Below, in pieces: positions 1-8,075 of a stretch of 19,567 nt of DNA (position 1 is its first letter; every line of letters begins with the position of its first letter). A model generated the notes under the pieces. That model did not search any database and was not told where the DNA came from. It saw nothing but the letters and a program-made list of their open reading frames with translations. Location of the stretch: NCBI GenBank assembly GCA_037445245.1, contig JBBIKU010000027.1, positions 1-19,567 of the forward strand, in the 5' to 3' direction. The stretch is from JBBIKU01 sp037445245. GTDB taxonomy: Bacteria > Chloroflexota > Anaerolineae > Anaerolineales > Anaerolineaceae. The position numbers were made by a program, and so were the translations under genes.

Positions 1-1725
1 TTTTTCTGTGGTGGGTATTGCGATTGATCTGGCGCGACCACTCTCGCCAAGTAGCCTGGGCTGCCATGCTTTTTGCCGTCTACCCCGGTTTTCAGCAACA
101 GCCGATCGCCATCCAGTACATCCTGCATTTCAGTGTCCTCAATTTATTTCTTTTATCTGTGGCGACGATGCTGCTGGCAGCAAGGAACCCCAAAGGATTC
201 GCTGCCTGGATCGCTCTCTCTATTCTGAGCGCGACTATCGGGATTTTCACCATGGAGTATTTCGCCGGGCTTGAATTCCTGCGCCCACTGCTGCTGTGGG
301 CGGTGCTGGGACAGCAACAGCTCGATTTGCGCCAGCGCCTCAAGCGAACCTTGTTGATCTGGCTTCCTTTTCTGCTCGTGATGGGGACGTTCATCTACTG
401 GCGGGTGGTGATCTTTCAATTCCCGACCTACCAACCAACCCTGTTGAACGCCCTGCAGGAAAATCCCCTCACCGCCCTGACGGAGCTCGCCCGCCGCGTC
501 TTGCTCGACCTGCGCGCCTCGGTCTACGGCGCCTGGCGGCTACTGCTGGCGACGCCGCAAAGCGGGCAGATTTTGCTGTACGCCGCCCTAGTGCTGACTG
601 GGCTGACACTGACGGCGTTCTTCCTATCCCGTTTGGCAGAGCGAACGGAAGCGCGAGAAGGGCAGCCCTGGTGGCGGCGAGAATGGGCGCCGGCGGCGCT
701 GCTATTCAGCCTGATCGCCCTGCTCGTGGCGGGGTTGCCGTTGTGGTTTGGCGGCGTGCGGCTGGAACTCAGTTTTCCATGGGACCGATCCACCTTGCCC
801 TACATGCTTGGCTCCAGTGTGCTGGTGGCAGCGTTGGTGGACGGGATCGTCAAACCGCGCTTGCAGCCGCTGGTGATCGGCGCCCTGGTGGGTCTTTCGT
901 TTGGTTTTCATTATCAGAACGCCCTGATCTACCGTCAGGAGTGGCGCAACCTGCAGGATTATTTCCAGCAGCTTACCTGGCGGGCACCCCAGTTGCAAGC
1001 CGGCACGATCGTCGCCTCCGACGATGTACAATTGTTTCGCTTTGGCGACAACGGCTTGACTCCGCTGTTGAATTGGAGCTACGCCCCACAACATCACGAC
1101 GCCGATTTGCCCTACAAATATTTCGAGCTCGCACGGCGATTGGGCAGCGCCATCGCCGAAGTGGAAAAAGAGCTGCCCGTGCGTCACAGTTATCGCGGGC
1201 ATAACTTTGAGAGCAGCACCTCGAAAGTGTTGATCGTTTACCAACCGCCGCGTGGCTGCCTGCGCGTCCTGCGCCCGCAAGACCGGATTCTGCCCGGTTT
1301 GACCGAACTGATCCATCAGGCGTTGCCGCTTTCCAATCCGGAGGTGATCGATCTGGAGGCTGACCCCGCTGCTCACCCCCCCGCTATGATGAAGGCACAA
1401 CCCCAAAACGCGTGGTGCCGCTTCTACACCCTCGCCGAACGCGCCCGCCAGAGCGAAGATTGGCAGCAAACTGCAGCCCTCGGCGACGAAGCCTTCGCGG
1501 GCGGGTTGCAGCCCTCCGATGCGGTCGAATACCTCCCCTTCATCGAAGCCTATGNNNNNNNNNNNNNNNNAGGACGCCGGCGAGTTGACCCGCCAGATAG
1601 CCGGCGGTGAAATGAATCCGGCGTTGTGTGCCATCTGGCAGCAGGTCGAGCGCAGCCTGTCGAAAAATCCAGACGAGCAGGCAGCCATCAACGCTCTCAC
1701 AGCGGAACTGGCTTGCTCGCCTTGA
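1..1725 (+). CDS. Multi-pass membrane protein of unknown function, 5'-partial and interrupted by an assembly gap
   Basis: The reading frame is open at the left edge of the window; a TTG at 18 is the first in-frame start-like codon, but the sequence before it already reads as protein, so the true start is probably upstream. The visible part starts with about 260 residues rich in long hydrophobic stretches (roughly eight membrane segments) and ends in a soluble C-terminal region of about 250 residues rich in Ala, Arg and Gln. The early motif AVYPGFQQQPIA followed by membrane helices resembles GT-C-type or Tmem-like bacterial membrane proteins, but no catalytic motif is visible, so I do not assign a function. 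After the Ns at 1555-1570 the coding frame changes: the continuation is in the frame that stops at 1725, with residues such as DAGELTRQIAGG. This means the 16-N gap does not have its true length. Confidence is high that it is a gene and low for any function. Confidence 0.75.
1555..1570. other. Assembly gap (16 Ns) inside a coding region
   Basis: Sixteen unknown bases interrupt the membrane protein gene. The frame before the gap (positions divisible by three) and the convincing coding frame after it (the one that stops at 1725) differ, so the stated gap length is an estimate and not a measured distance. Confidence 0.97.
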
Positions 1726-1802
1726 TTTCAATATTTTTAGGAGGTACAAGAAACCCTGAAGATGATCTGCACCTATTCTCGCTGTTCCGAACAAAAACCA
1801 AG

Positions 1803-1810
1803 AAAGGAGG
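1803..1810 (+). promoter_or_regulatory. Strong ribosome binding site of the carbamoyltransferase gene
   Basis: AAAGGAGG six bases before ATG 1817 fixes this start. A second SD-like AGGAGGT lies at 1739-1745 with no start codon at a workable distance. A loose TTGATT (1722-1727) / TACAAG (1745-1750) pair with 17-base spacing could be a promoter, but this is weak. Confidence 0.75.
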
Positions 1811-1816
1811 ATTCAA

Positions 1817-2797
1817 ATGCAAACATTTCTGCATGGGCGTGATCTGATCGGCGACCTGGACTTCAGCAAAGAGGAAGTCGAAACCGTTTTGGATGTAGCG
1901 TTGGACCTGAAACGCAAACGCGCCCTCAACGAGCCAACCCCTTATCTGCGCGACAAAGTGCTGGCAATGCTGTTCTTCTTCAGCAGCACCCGTACCCGGG
2001 GTTCGTTCGAAGCTGGCATGGCGCATCTGGGCGGACATGCCGCCTTCATCGAAAGCAAAACCACCCAGATCGCCCACGGCGACACCCCCAAGGAGATCGG
2101 TGAGATCTTCGGACGCTACTTCGACGGCATTGCCATCCGGCACGTCGACTGGGGCATCGGCAACGGTTACCTCAATGCGGTGGCAAAAGCTTCCCGCGTC
2201 CCGGTGCTCAACATGCAATGTGATATCTATCATCCATTTCAATGTCTCGCCGATCTGCTGACGATTGTGGAAAAGAAAGGGCGCGACCTGCGCCGCAAGA
2301 AAATGGTCGTCTCGTGGGCATACGCCGCCTCTTACCAGAAGCCAATGTCGGTGCCGCAAAGCCTGATCCTACAAATGCCGCGCTTCGGCTTGGACGTGGT
2401 GCTGGCGCACCCGCCGGAATTCAAACTGATGCCCGAGGTAATGGACATGGCGCAGGAACAGGCGCGCAAATTCGGCGCCGCTTTCGAGGTGGTGGATGAC
2501 ATGGAAGCCGCCTTCAAAGATGCTGATATCATCTACGCCAAATCGTGGGGCGCGATGGTGCACACCCCCGATGCCGAAGAAGGCGCCAAGATCATCAAGA
2601 AATACGAACACTGGATCACCGACGAGCGCAAGATGGCGCTCGCCAAACCGGACGCCATCTACATGCACCCGCTTCCGGCTGACCGCAATGTCGAGGTTAC
2701 CGATGCGGTCATGGACGGACCGCAGTCGGTTGTGTATGACGAAGCCGAAAATCGAATGCACGTACAATCCGCCGTAATGGCGTTAACCATGGGATGA
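1817..2797 (+). CDS. Knotted-type carbamoyltransferase (YgeW / acetylornithine transcarbamylase-like), often annotated as ornithine carbamoyltransferase
   Basis: 326 residues of the aspartate/ornithine carbamoyltransferase superfamily. The enzyme joins carbamoyl phosphate to an amine or, in catabolic members, splits a carbamoyl-amine with phosphate. Visible motifs: carbamoyl-phosphate loop SSTRTR at residues 56-61, second domain motif HPFQ at 139-142, AYAASYQKPMSVPQ at 168-181, AKSWGA at 241-246, and HPLP at 284-287. From memory of the family, the SVPQ loop, QCDIxHPxQC and the KSW segment match knotted transcarbamylases such as YgeW better than true ArgF, which has an SMG loop and HCLP. HPLP in place of HCLP is unusual and resembles aspartate transcarbamylases. 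The start is well fixed by AAAGGAGG at 1803-1810, six bases before ATG. Its stop overlaps the carbamate kinase start by four bases, pointing to coupled translation and a catabolic, ATP-yielding role. The physiological amine acceptor cannot be read from the sequence. Confidence 0.85.
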   Translation: MQTFLHGRDLIGDLDFSKEEVETVLDVALDLKRKRALNEPTPYLRDKVLAMLFFFSSTRTRGSFEAGMAHLGGHAAFIESKTTQIAHGDTPKEIGEIFGRYFDGIAIRHVDWGIGNGYLNAVAKASRVPVLNMQCDIYHPFQCLADLLTIVEKKGRDLRRKKMVVSWAYAASYQKPMSVPQSLILQMPRFGLDVVLAHPPEFKLMPEVMDMAQEQARKFGAAFEVVDDMEAAFKDADIIYAKSWGAMVHTPDAEEGAKIIKKYEHWITDERKMALAKPDAIYMHPLPADRNVEVTDAVMDGPQSVVYDEAENRMHVQSAVMALTMG

Positions 2798-3756
2798 GGA
2801 AAATGACAAAAAAAGTAGCAGTAGTAGCAATTGGCGGTAACTCTCTGATTAAAGATAAGAATCGCCAGACGGTCGAAGACCAGTACCAGGCAGCAAAGGA
2901 TACCTGTATCCATATTGCCGACATGATCGAGGCGGGCTGGGATGTCGCCATCGGTCACGGAAACGGACCCCAGGTGGGTTTCGTTTTGAGGCGCTCCGAA
3001 ATTGCTCACAAAGTCGAGGGCATGCATGAAGTGCCTTTGGATGTGTGCGGGGCGGATACCCAGGGCGCCATCGGTTACGCCCTCCAGCAAAACCTGCAAA
3101 ACGAGTTGCGCCGGCGTAAGATCAACAAAGCGGTGGCAACGGTTGTCACCCAGGTGCGCGTTGACGCCAGCGACAAAGCATTCCAAAACCCCACCAAACC
3201 CATCGGCGGTTTCATGGACCAGGCGGAAGGCGAAATGCGCGCTAAAGAACAGGGCTGGAACGTGGTCGAAGATTCCGGGCGCGGTTGGCGGCGCGTGGTT
3301 GCTTCGCCCCTTCCGGTTGAGGTTGTCGAACTCCCCTCGGTGGAAAAACTTATCGAAGCCGGTCACGTCGTTGTCACCGTCGGCGGTGGCGGCATCCCGG
3401 TCATCGACAAGGGCGACGGCAGCCTCGAAGGGGTGGCGGCAGTGATCGATAAAGATTTCGCCAGCAGCCTCCTGGCTCGCCTGATCCACGCCGACATGCT
3501 GTTGATCTCAACCGCAGTCGAGAAGGTTGCCCTCAATTTCGGCAAACCCGACGAGAAGTGGCTCGACCGCATGACCCTGGCTGAAGCCAAACAATACCTG
3601 GCAGAAGGCACGCACTTTGCCAAAGGCTCGATGGCACCAAAAATCCAGGCGATCATCTGGTTCCTGGAAGCCGGCGGCAAGCAGGCGCTGATCACCAACC
3701 CTGAAAGCATCGGCAAGGCGCTTAAGGGCGAGAGCGGCACCTGGATCGTGCCCTGA
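2794..3756 (+). CDS. arcC: Carbamate kinase
   Basis: 320 residues of the amino acid kinase fold, the usual length for carbamate kinase. The enzyme transfers phosphate from carbamoyl phosphate to ADP, giving ATP, CO2 and ammonia. Family motifs are all present: GGNSL near residues 14-18, the HGNGPQVG phosphate loop at 55-62, ADTQGAIGY at 87-95 (usually SQGMIGY), the glycine-rich VGGGGIPV segment and IDKD-FASSLLA after it. It follows the carbamoyltransferase with an ATGA overlap, the arrangement expected when carbamoyl phosphate made by phosphorolysis is used for substrate-level phosphorylation. ATG 2803 is an alternative start three codons in, and neither start has a good Shine-Dalgarno, so coupling to the upstream gene is likely. 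A hairpin followed by a T run lies just after the stop. ArcC also works in the arginine deiminase pathway, but no arginine deiminase or arginine antiporter is visible here. Confidence 0.95.
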   Translation: MRKMTKKVAVVAIGGNSLIKDKNRQTVEDQYQAAKDTCIHIADMIEAGWDVAIGHGNGPQVGFVLRRSEIAHKVEGMHEVPLDVCGADTQGAIGYALQQNLQNELRRRKINKAVATVVTQVRVDASDKAFQNPTKPIGGFMDQAEGEMRAKEQGWNVVEDSGRGWRRVVASPLPVEVVELPSVEKLIEAGHVVVTVGGGGIPVIDKGDGSLEGVAAVIDKDFASSLLARLIHADMLLISTAVEKVALNFGKPDEKWLDRMTLAEAKQYLAEGTHFAKGSMAPKIQAIIWFLEAGGKQALITNPESIGKALKGESGTWIVP

Positions 3757-3767
3757 GCAGCTCAAAA

Positions 3768-3832
3768 GATCGGAAGGAGTAGTGCGGTCGCATCAAAAAC
3801 TGGCTGCATTACTCCCTTCGGATTGATTTTTT
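3768..3832 (+). terminator. Rho-independent terminator after carbamate kinase
   Basis: Arm 3776-3785 (GGAGTAGTGC) pairs with 3806-3815 (GCATTACTCC) with one G-U. The stem continues inwards (3786-3790 with 3801-3805, including G-U pairs) and, after a one-base bulge, outwards to about 3768/3824. TTTTTT follows at 3827-3832. The position twelve bases after the carbamate kinase stop fits the end of a two-gene transcript. Confidence 0.7.
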
Positions 3833-3861
3833 AGGGTAAAATAATATTAAGCGTGTAAAAT
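3823..3861 (+). promoter_or_regulatory. Candidate promoter region before the BMP transporter operon
   Basis: A very AT-rich stretch follows the terminator. It contains TTGATT (3823-3828), TAAAAT (3837-3842), TAATAT (3842-3847) and another TAAAAT (3856-3861). No pair has the ideal 17-base spacing (TTGATT to TAATAT is 13), so I call a region and not a defined promoter. It is the natural place for the transporter transcript to start. Confidence 0.3.
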
Positions 3862-3872
3862 ACCTCCCCATC

Positions 3873-3897
3873 TAACCGTCGCATCCACTGACGGTTA
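3873..3897. repeat. Perfect 8-bp inverted repeat, candidate operator or leader hairpin
   Basis: TAACCGTC (3873-3880) and GACGGTTA (3890-3897) are exact reverse complements with nine bases between them. The repeat sits just downstream of the AT-rich promoter-like stretch and about 180 bases before the lipoprotein start. It could be a binding site for a dimeric regulator or a hairpin in the 5' leader; no T run follows, so it is not a typical terminator. Confidence 0.5.
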
Positions 3898-4062
3898 CGC
3901 CACATCAAAGCGGCGGCTAACATGACTGCGATCTTACTACCTTAAAACCTGTGTTGCCTTACGGCTGATCCGACCGAAAGGAGGTGATTGCCAAGAATAA
4001 CAAAAGGCTATCCCGCGATGTACAGTCGAAAAGCTCGTATCGTGTCAAACCTATCAGAAATT

Positions 4063-4070
4063 GGAGGAGA
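4063..4070 (+). promoter_or_regulatory. Ribosome binding site that decides the BMP lipoprotein start
   Basis: GGAGGAGA ends four bases before ATG 4075. It selects this start over in-frame upstream codons at 3988 (TTG) and 4018 (ATG), which would put non-signal sequence before the lipoprotein signal peptide. Confidence 0.85.
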
Positions 4071-4074
4071 TGAT

Positions 4075-5343
4075 ATGAACAGGAAAGTTTTATGGCAAAG
4101 TCTTGCACTGTTGCTGATCGCGGCGTTGCTGCTGGCAGCCTGCCAGCCGGGGCCAACCCCAACACCGGAAATTAAAGAGGTTATCAAAGAAGTTGAAAAA
4201 GTGGTAGAAGTCCCTGTTCCCCTCGAAAAAGTTAAGGCTTGCTTCGTATATGTCGGTCCGATTGGGGACATTGGTTGGACACATGCTCATGATGTAGGCC
4301 GTTTGTATGTAGATCAAAAATATGAATGGCTGGAAACTGCTTATGCTGAATCCGTACCCGAAGCAGACGCCGAACGTTTCATTGACCGGTTCGTCGTGGA
4401 AGAGAACTGCGATGTAGTATTTACCACATCGTTTGGCTTTATGGATGCCACTCTCGCTGCGGCTGAGAAGTATCCAGACAACTATTTCTTCCATGTATCC
4501 GGCTACAAACGAGCCCCGAATATGGGCACGATCATGGCTGATTTCTACCAGATCTACTACCTCAACGGGTTGATGGCAGGAGCATTGTCAGAGAGCGGCA
4601 AGATCGGTTATGTCGGTGCACATCCCATACCGGAAGTAGTCCGTCATATGAATGCATTTGCAATCGGTGCCCGTGAAGTCAACCCCGACATTACAACCGA
4701 CATACGATGGATTTTCGCCTGGTATGACCCAGCCAAAGCGCGTGAAGCGGCTGAAGCGCTGATCGCTGATGGTGTTGACGTTCTAAACTTCACCGAGGAT
4801 ACAGCCACGGTTGTTCAGGTTGCTGAAGAGTACACCACAGAGAGAAACCAGATGGTGTATTCCTTCGGTCACTACAGCCCGATGGCGCAATTCGGACCCG
4901 AATCACTTGTCAGCGGGCAGTTAGTCGACTGGGGAGTCCTCTACGAAGATGTGCTCACAAAAATCTACCTCGGCATCTACACCACAACCAATTTGGCTGA
5001 TGTGGATTACTGGGGGCTGCTGAGTGGTGGTACTCAGATGGGTGCTCCCCCATCCGTGGCATTGGGTGGAGAATTTGGTGTGCCCATCAACCCGAAACAC
5101 GAAGCTGCATTGAAAGCTGTTACCGTCAATGACCCTCTGTTGGGTGAGATCAGCGTTTATGATCTGGTTTTCGCCCGAATGAAGCAAATGAAGGATCCGG
5201 CGGTTCTCTTTGACCCCTTCACCGGCCCACTCAACGACAACACCGGCGCCCAAAGAGTGGCTCCCGGACAGCGTCTTACCTTCTTTGAGCTTAACTCGAT
5301 CGACTGGCTCGTGGAGGGTGTGTTGGGTGAAGTCCCGCGCTAA
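4075..5343 (+). CDS. BMP/PnrA family substrate-binding lipoprotein of an ABC importer
   Basis: 422 residues. The N-terminus is a lipoprotein signal peptide: MNRK, a hydrophobic core, then the lipobox LAAC with Cys23 as the lipidation site. Residues 24-54 form a Thr/Pro and Glu/Lys/Val-rich linker of the kind common in Chloroflexota binding proteins. The mature domain starts with KVKACFVYVGPIGDIGWTHAHDVG, the typical opening of Bmp/PnrA/Med proteins, and contains TTSFGFMDA and IGYVGAHP as expected. Known family members bind purine nucleosides (PnrA, BmpA), and relatives bind riboflavin. In this context a purine, nucleoside or related ureide ligand is plausible but not shown. The ATPase and both permeases follow. 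A 12-bp hairpin after the stop may raise expression of this gene over the others. GC is near 50% in a line I counted (4501-4560), lower than the flanking enzyme genes. Confidence 0.92.
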   Translation: MNRKVLWQSLALLLIAALLLAACQPGPTPTPEIKEVIKEVEKVVEVPVPLEKVKACFVYVGPIGDIGWTHAHDVGRLYVDQKYEWLETAYAESVPEADAERFIDRFVVEENCDVVFTTSFGFMDATLAAAEKYPDNYFFHVSGYKRAPNMGTIMADFYQIYYLNGLMAGALSESGKIGYVGAHPIPEVVRHMNAFAIGAREVNPDITTDIRWIFAWYDPAKAREAAEALIADGVDVLNFTEDTATVVQVAEEYTTERNQMVYSFGHYSPMAQFGPESLVSGQLVDWGVLYEDVLTKIYLGIYTTTNLADVDYWGLLSGGTQMGAPPSVALGGEFGVPINPKHEAALKAVTVNDPLLGEISVYDLVFARMKQMKDPAVLFDPFTGPLNDNTGAQRVAPGQRLTFFELNSIDWLVEGVLGEVPR

Positions 5344-5380
5344 GTGTGGGATGATTATCGGATTACCCCAATAGAGATAA

Positions 5381-5412
5381 GAGCAGGGGGCAGAAATGTT
5401 TGTCCCCTGCTC
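5381..5412 (+). other. Strong intercistronic stem-loop between binding protein and ATPase genes
   Basis: GAGCAGGGGGCA (5381-5392) pairs with TGTCCCCTGCTC (5401-5412) over 12 bp with one G-U and an 8-base loop. No T run follows, so it is more likely an mRNA-stabilising or transcription-attenuating element than a full terminator. Such structures after binding-protein genes are known to give excess binding protein over membrane components. Confidence 0.75.
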
Positions 5413-5449
5413 AAAATTGAACGGTCATGGCTAATTACGAGGATACCCT

Positions 5450-6991
5450 ATGAACAAAGCCGTCGGCAAGCAAGAAACGGTAGTTGTAATGCGGGATATC
5501 GTAAAAAAATTTCCCGGCGTGATTGCAAATGCTGGAGTGGACCTTTCAGTGTACAAAGGGGAAATTCATGCCTTACTAGGGGAAAATGGCGCAGGTAAGA
5601 CCACCCTCATGAACATTCTGTATGGCATATACCAGCAGGATGAGGGGAAGATTTGGGTTAATGGAGAATCGGTTGCAATTAAATCTCCCCAGGATGCAAT
5701 TAAGCTGGGAATTGGCATGATCCATCAACACTTCCGTTTAGTTATCACCCATACCGTCGCTGAGAATGTGATTCTGGGTTTACGCGACCGCTTATTGTTC
5801 CCAGCCCGTGCTGCCGAAAAGAGAATTCGCGATCTTTCAACACGTTATGGCATCAAAGTTGATCCCAACGCCTATATTTGGCAATTATCAGCAGGCGAGC
5901 AACAAAGAGTTGAAATACTCAAGGCATTATTCCGTGGAGCACGTATCCTTATTTTAGATGAACCAACCTCCATGCTTACTCCTCAGGAAACAGAGGAACT
6001 ATTAGCAACTCTCCGTCAGATGACTCAAGAGGGTTACACAATCATTTTTATTACCCATAAATTGGATGAGGTTATTGAATTCAGCGATCGTGTAACAGTC
6101 CTGCGACAAGGAAAAGTTGTATCAACTCTCGAAACCTCTCGAAGCAATCCGGGGGAGTTGGCGAAATTAATGGTGGGACGTGAAGTTATTTTCCGGGTTA
6201 AAAAGAAGGAAATGCATAGAGGGGATGTGGTTCTTGAGATAAAAAATCTCAGCACATTGGGTGACAAATTGATGCCTGCAGTAAAAAATGTATCTTTGAG
6301 TGTGTATGCCGGAGAAACCCTCGGTATTGCAGGCGTAGCAGGAAATGGACAAAGAGAACTCGTGGAAGCAGTTACCGGGCTTCGACCTGTCATTGAAGGA
6401 AGAATTATTCTGAAAGGAACGGATATAACCCGGGCATCTCCCCGCAAAAGGATTGATCTGGGTCTTGGAAGTGTGCCTGGCGAAAGAATGATCGGACTGG
6501 TTCCAAACATGACGGTTGCGGATAACCTAATATTAAAGAGTTATTTGCGCCCTGAATTTAATAAAAGCTTATTCATGGATCAAAGAAGCATTCGGGAACA
6601 TGTTGATCGCCTTATTCAAGAGTATTCGATTTTAACCCCCAGTCGTGAAACACCAGTAAAACTTCTGTCCGGCGGAAACATCCAGCGCGTCCTCTTGGCT
6701 CGCGAACTTTCAGATTCACCGCCTGTATTGATTGCCACACATCCAACCAGTGGGTTGGACGTAGGCGCGATTGAGTATATTTGGGATTTACTTATAAAAG
6801 AAAGAGACGCAGGACGCGCAATTTTATTGATATCCGAAGACCTTGAGGAGATTATGGCATTGTCTGATCGGATCGCAGTTATGTTCGAAGGTGAAGTGGT
6901 GGGTATTGTCAAGCCACAAGAGACAACGCCAGAGCAAATTGGCTTATTAATGGCTGGTGGAAATCCAGGGTCTTCAGGAGATGTTCAATGA
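5450..6991 (+). CDS. ABC importer ATP-binding protein, two fused nucleotide-binding domains (BMP/nucleoside type)
   Basis: 513 residues, the normal size for the double-ATPase subunit of nucleoside/sugar-type importers (NupB, YufO, RbsA, MglA style). The first domain has an intact Walker A, GENGAGKTT at residues 44-52, the signature LSAGEQQ and Walker B ILILDEPTS. The second has a degenerate Walker A (GVAGNGQRE), signature LSGGNIQR and a degenerate Walker B (VLIATHPTSGLD), which is usual in this subfamily, where one site is catalytically weak. GAGGA at 5439-5443 is six bases before ATG. The stop overlaps the first permease start by four bases. Codon use is AT-rich: I counted 21 of 60 G+C at 6241-6300, far below neighbouring enzyme genes. 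It powers uptake of the ligand caught by the upstream lipoprotein. Confidence 0.93.
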   Translation: MNKAVGKQETVVVMRDIVKKFPGVIANAGVDLSVYKGEIHALLGENGAGKTTLMNILYGIYQQDEGKIWVNGESVAIKSPQDAIKLGIGMIHQHFRLVITHTVAENVILGLRDRLLFPARAAEKRIRDLSTRYGIKVDPNAYIWQLSAGEQQRVEILKALFRGARILILDEPTSMLTPQETEELLATLRQMTQEGYTIIFITHKLDEVIEFSDRVTVLRQGKVVSTLETSRSNPGELAKLMVGREVIFRVKKKEMHRGDVVLEIKNLSTLGDKLMPAVKNVSLSVYAGETLGIAGVAGNGQRELVEAVTGLRPVIEGRIILKGTDITRASPRKRIDLGLGSVPGERMIGLVPNMTVADNLILKSYLRPEFNKSLFMDQRSIREHVDRLIQEYSILTPSRETPVKLLSGGNIQRVLLARELSDSPPVLIATHPTSGLDVGAIEYIWDLLIKERDAGRAILLISEDLEEIMALSDRIAVMFEGEVVGIVKPQETTPEQIGLLMAGGNPGSSGDVQ

Positions 6992-8070
6992 AACACTTAA
7001 GAATTCCAAAGATGCATATTCAGCGAAGGCCAAATCCCTCGAAGACAACCCAGGTCGTCGCATTGGCTTTATCGCTGGTTTTTGCGTTTATTACCATCGC
7101 CATCTTGTTTTTTGTGTTAGGCGTAGATCCATTGTTTGCATTTGTACGCATATTTAGAGGTGGATTTGGAAGCGTTTACGGCTTAACTGAAACAGTTTCG
7201 AAAGCGATTCCGTTGATGTTAGCTGGAATTGGCTTAACCATTGCATTTCGAGCCAGAGTATATAACATCGGAGCAGAAGGGCAGTTATTAATCGGTGCAA
7301 TTGTTGCTACCGGAATTGCATTGGGGTTTCCGGATCTTCCATCCACAATCCTTCTTCCGGCAATGTTCATCGGGGGATTTCTCGGCGGTGCAATGTGGGG
7401 AATTGTCCCGGCTATTCTAAAAACCCGCTTGCGAGTGGACGAAGTCTTAACCAGCTTGATGATGGTATATATTGCCATCGAAGCAGTCAATTATTTAATA
7501 TATGGACCATGGAAAGGTCCGGATGAATCGGGGTTCCCGTACACTTCGGCATTCTCACCTGCCGGAAGAATTCCAAGAATTGGAATAACTCGCATTCACT
7601 ACCCAACCGTGATTATTGCTATCCTTTTGGCTGTTCTAATTTATTTGATCATTGAACGCACCCGAATAGGCTATGAAATCCGCGTTACGGGAGAAAATCC
7701 AGAAGCAGCAAGATTCGCCGGAATGAATTACCACAAGATCGTTCTACTGGTGATGAGCATTAGTGGAGGAATGGCTGGATTGGCAGGCGTTGGAGAGGTT
7801 GCAGGCATCCATTACCGCTTAAGATATCCCGGAGGCATATCACCCGGGTATGGATTTACCGCCATTATCGTTGCATGGCTGGCACGTTTGAATCCAATCG
7901 CCTCGCTTGTAACTGCGTTCTTGTTAGGTGGATTGTTAGTCGGAGGTGATGCAATTCAAGTGGCATTAAGATTGCCTGCAGCAATTATTCAAATATTCAA
8001 CGGTATCATTTTGCTTTTTGTGATCGGCGGGGATGTTCTGACTCGGTACAAGCTCAGTGTGGAGGCATAA
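6988..8070 (+). CDS. ABC importer permease 1 (BMP/nucleoside type, BPD_transp_2-like)
   Basis: 360 residues with a short basic cytoplasmic N-terminus (KMHIQRRPNPSK) and about eight to ten membrane segments. The motifs NIGAEGQLLIGA near residue 92 and RVDEVLTSLMM near 149, and the cytoplasmic coupling segment RVTGENPEAARFAGM near 231, are typical of the YufP/NupC-like permease of BMP-type importers. ATGA overlap with the ATPase and a five-base gap to the second permease show a tight operon. Substrate specificity cannot be read from the permease. Confidence 0.92.
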   Translation: MKHLRIPKMHIQRRPNPSKTTQVVALALSLVFAFITIAILFFVLGVDPLFAFVRIFRGGFGSVYGLTETVSKAIPLMLAGIGLTIAFRARVYNIGAEGQLLIGAIVATGIALGFPDLPSTILLPAMFIGGFLGGAMWGIVPAILKTRLRVDEVLTSLMMVYIAIEAVNYLIYGPWKGPDESGFPYTSAFSPAGRIPRIGITRIHYPTVIIAILLAVLIYLIIERTRIGYEIRVTGENPEAARFAGMNYHKIVLLVMSISGGMAGLAGVGEVAGIHYRLRYPGGISPGYGFTAIIVAWLARLNPIASLVTAFLLGGLLVGGDAIQVALRLPAAIIQIFNGIILLFVIGGDVLTRYKLSVEA

Positions 8071-8075
8071 ACCGT

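Larger units (their letters stand above)
3757..4074 (+). other. 318-base intergenic leader between carbamate kinase and the BMP lipoprotein
   Basis: This stretch carries no convincing gene. It holds the terminator, the AT-rich promoter-like segment, the inverted repeat at 3873-3897, and an orphan Shine-Dalgarno GAAAGGAGGTGAT at 3976-3988. That sequence complements the usual bacterial 16S 3' end over 13 bases. A GTG-initiated 29-codon frame (3984-4073) runs up to the lipoprotein start, but its GTG lies inside the Shine-Dalgarno. I saw no match to the purine, TPP or other common riboswitch consensus sequences I could check by eye. Confidence 0.6.

Noticed and set aside
296..1204. 302-codon open frame in another + frame of the first membrane gene
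   Set aside because: Arg/Ala/Pro-rich shadow of a GC-rich gene without a ribosome site or domain.
1817..3756. Arginine deiminase (arcBC-like) pathway
   Set aside because: Transcarbamylase plus carbamate kinase would fit, but no arginine deiminase or arginine/ornithine exchanger is present, and the transcarbamylase lacks the ornithine SMG and HCLP motifs. It remains a fallback only if arcA lies elsewhere.
3757..4074. Riboswitch (purine, TPP or similar) in the importer leader
   Set aside because: The leader is long enough, but I could not find the conserved core of a purine or TPP riboswitch; only a terminator and a simple inverted repeat are clear.
5381..5412. Full rho-independent terminator between lipoprotein and ATPase genes
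   Set aside because: The hairpin is strong but is followed by CAAAATTG and not a T run, and the downstream genes need the same transcript.
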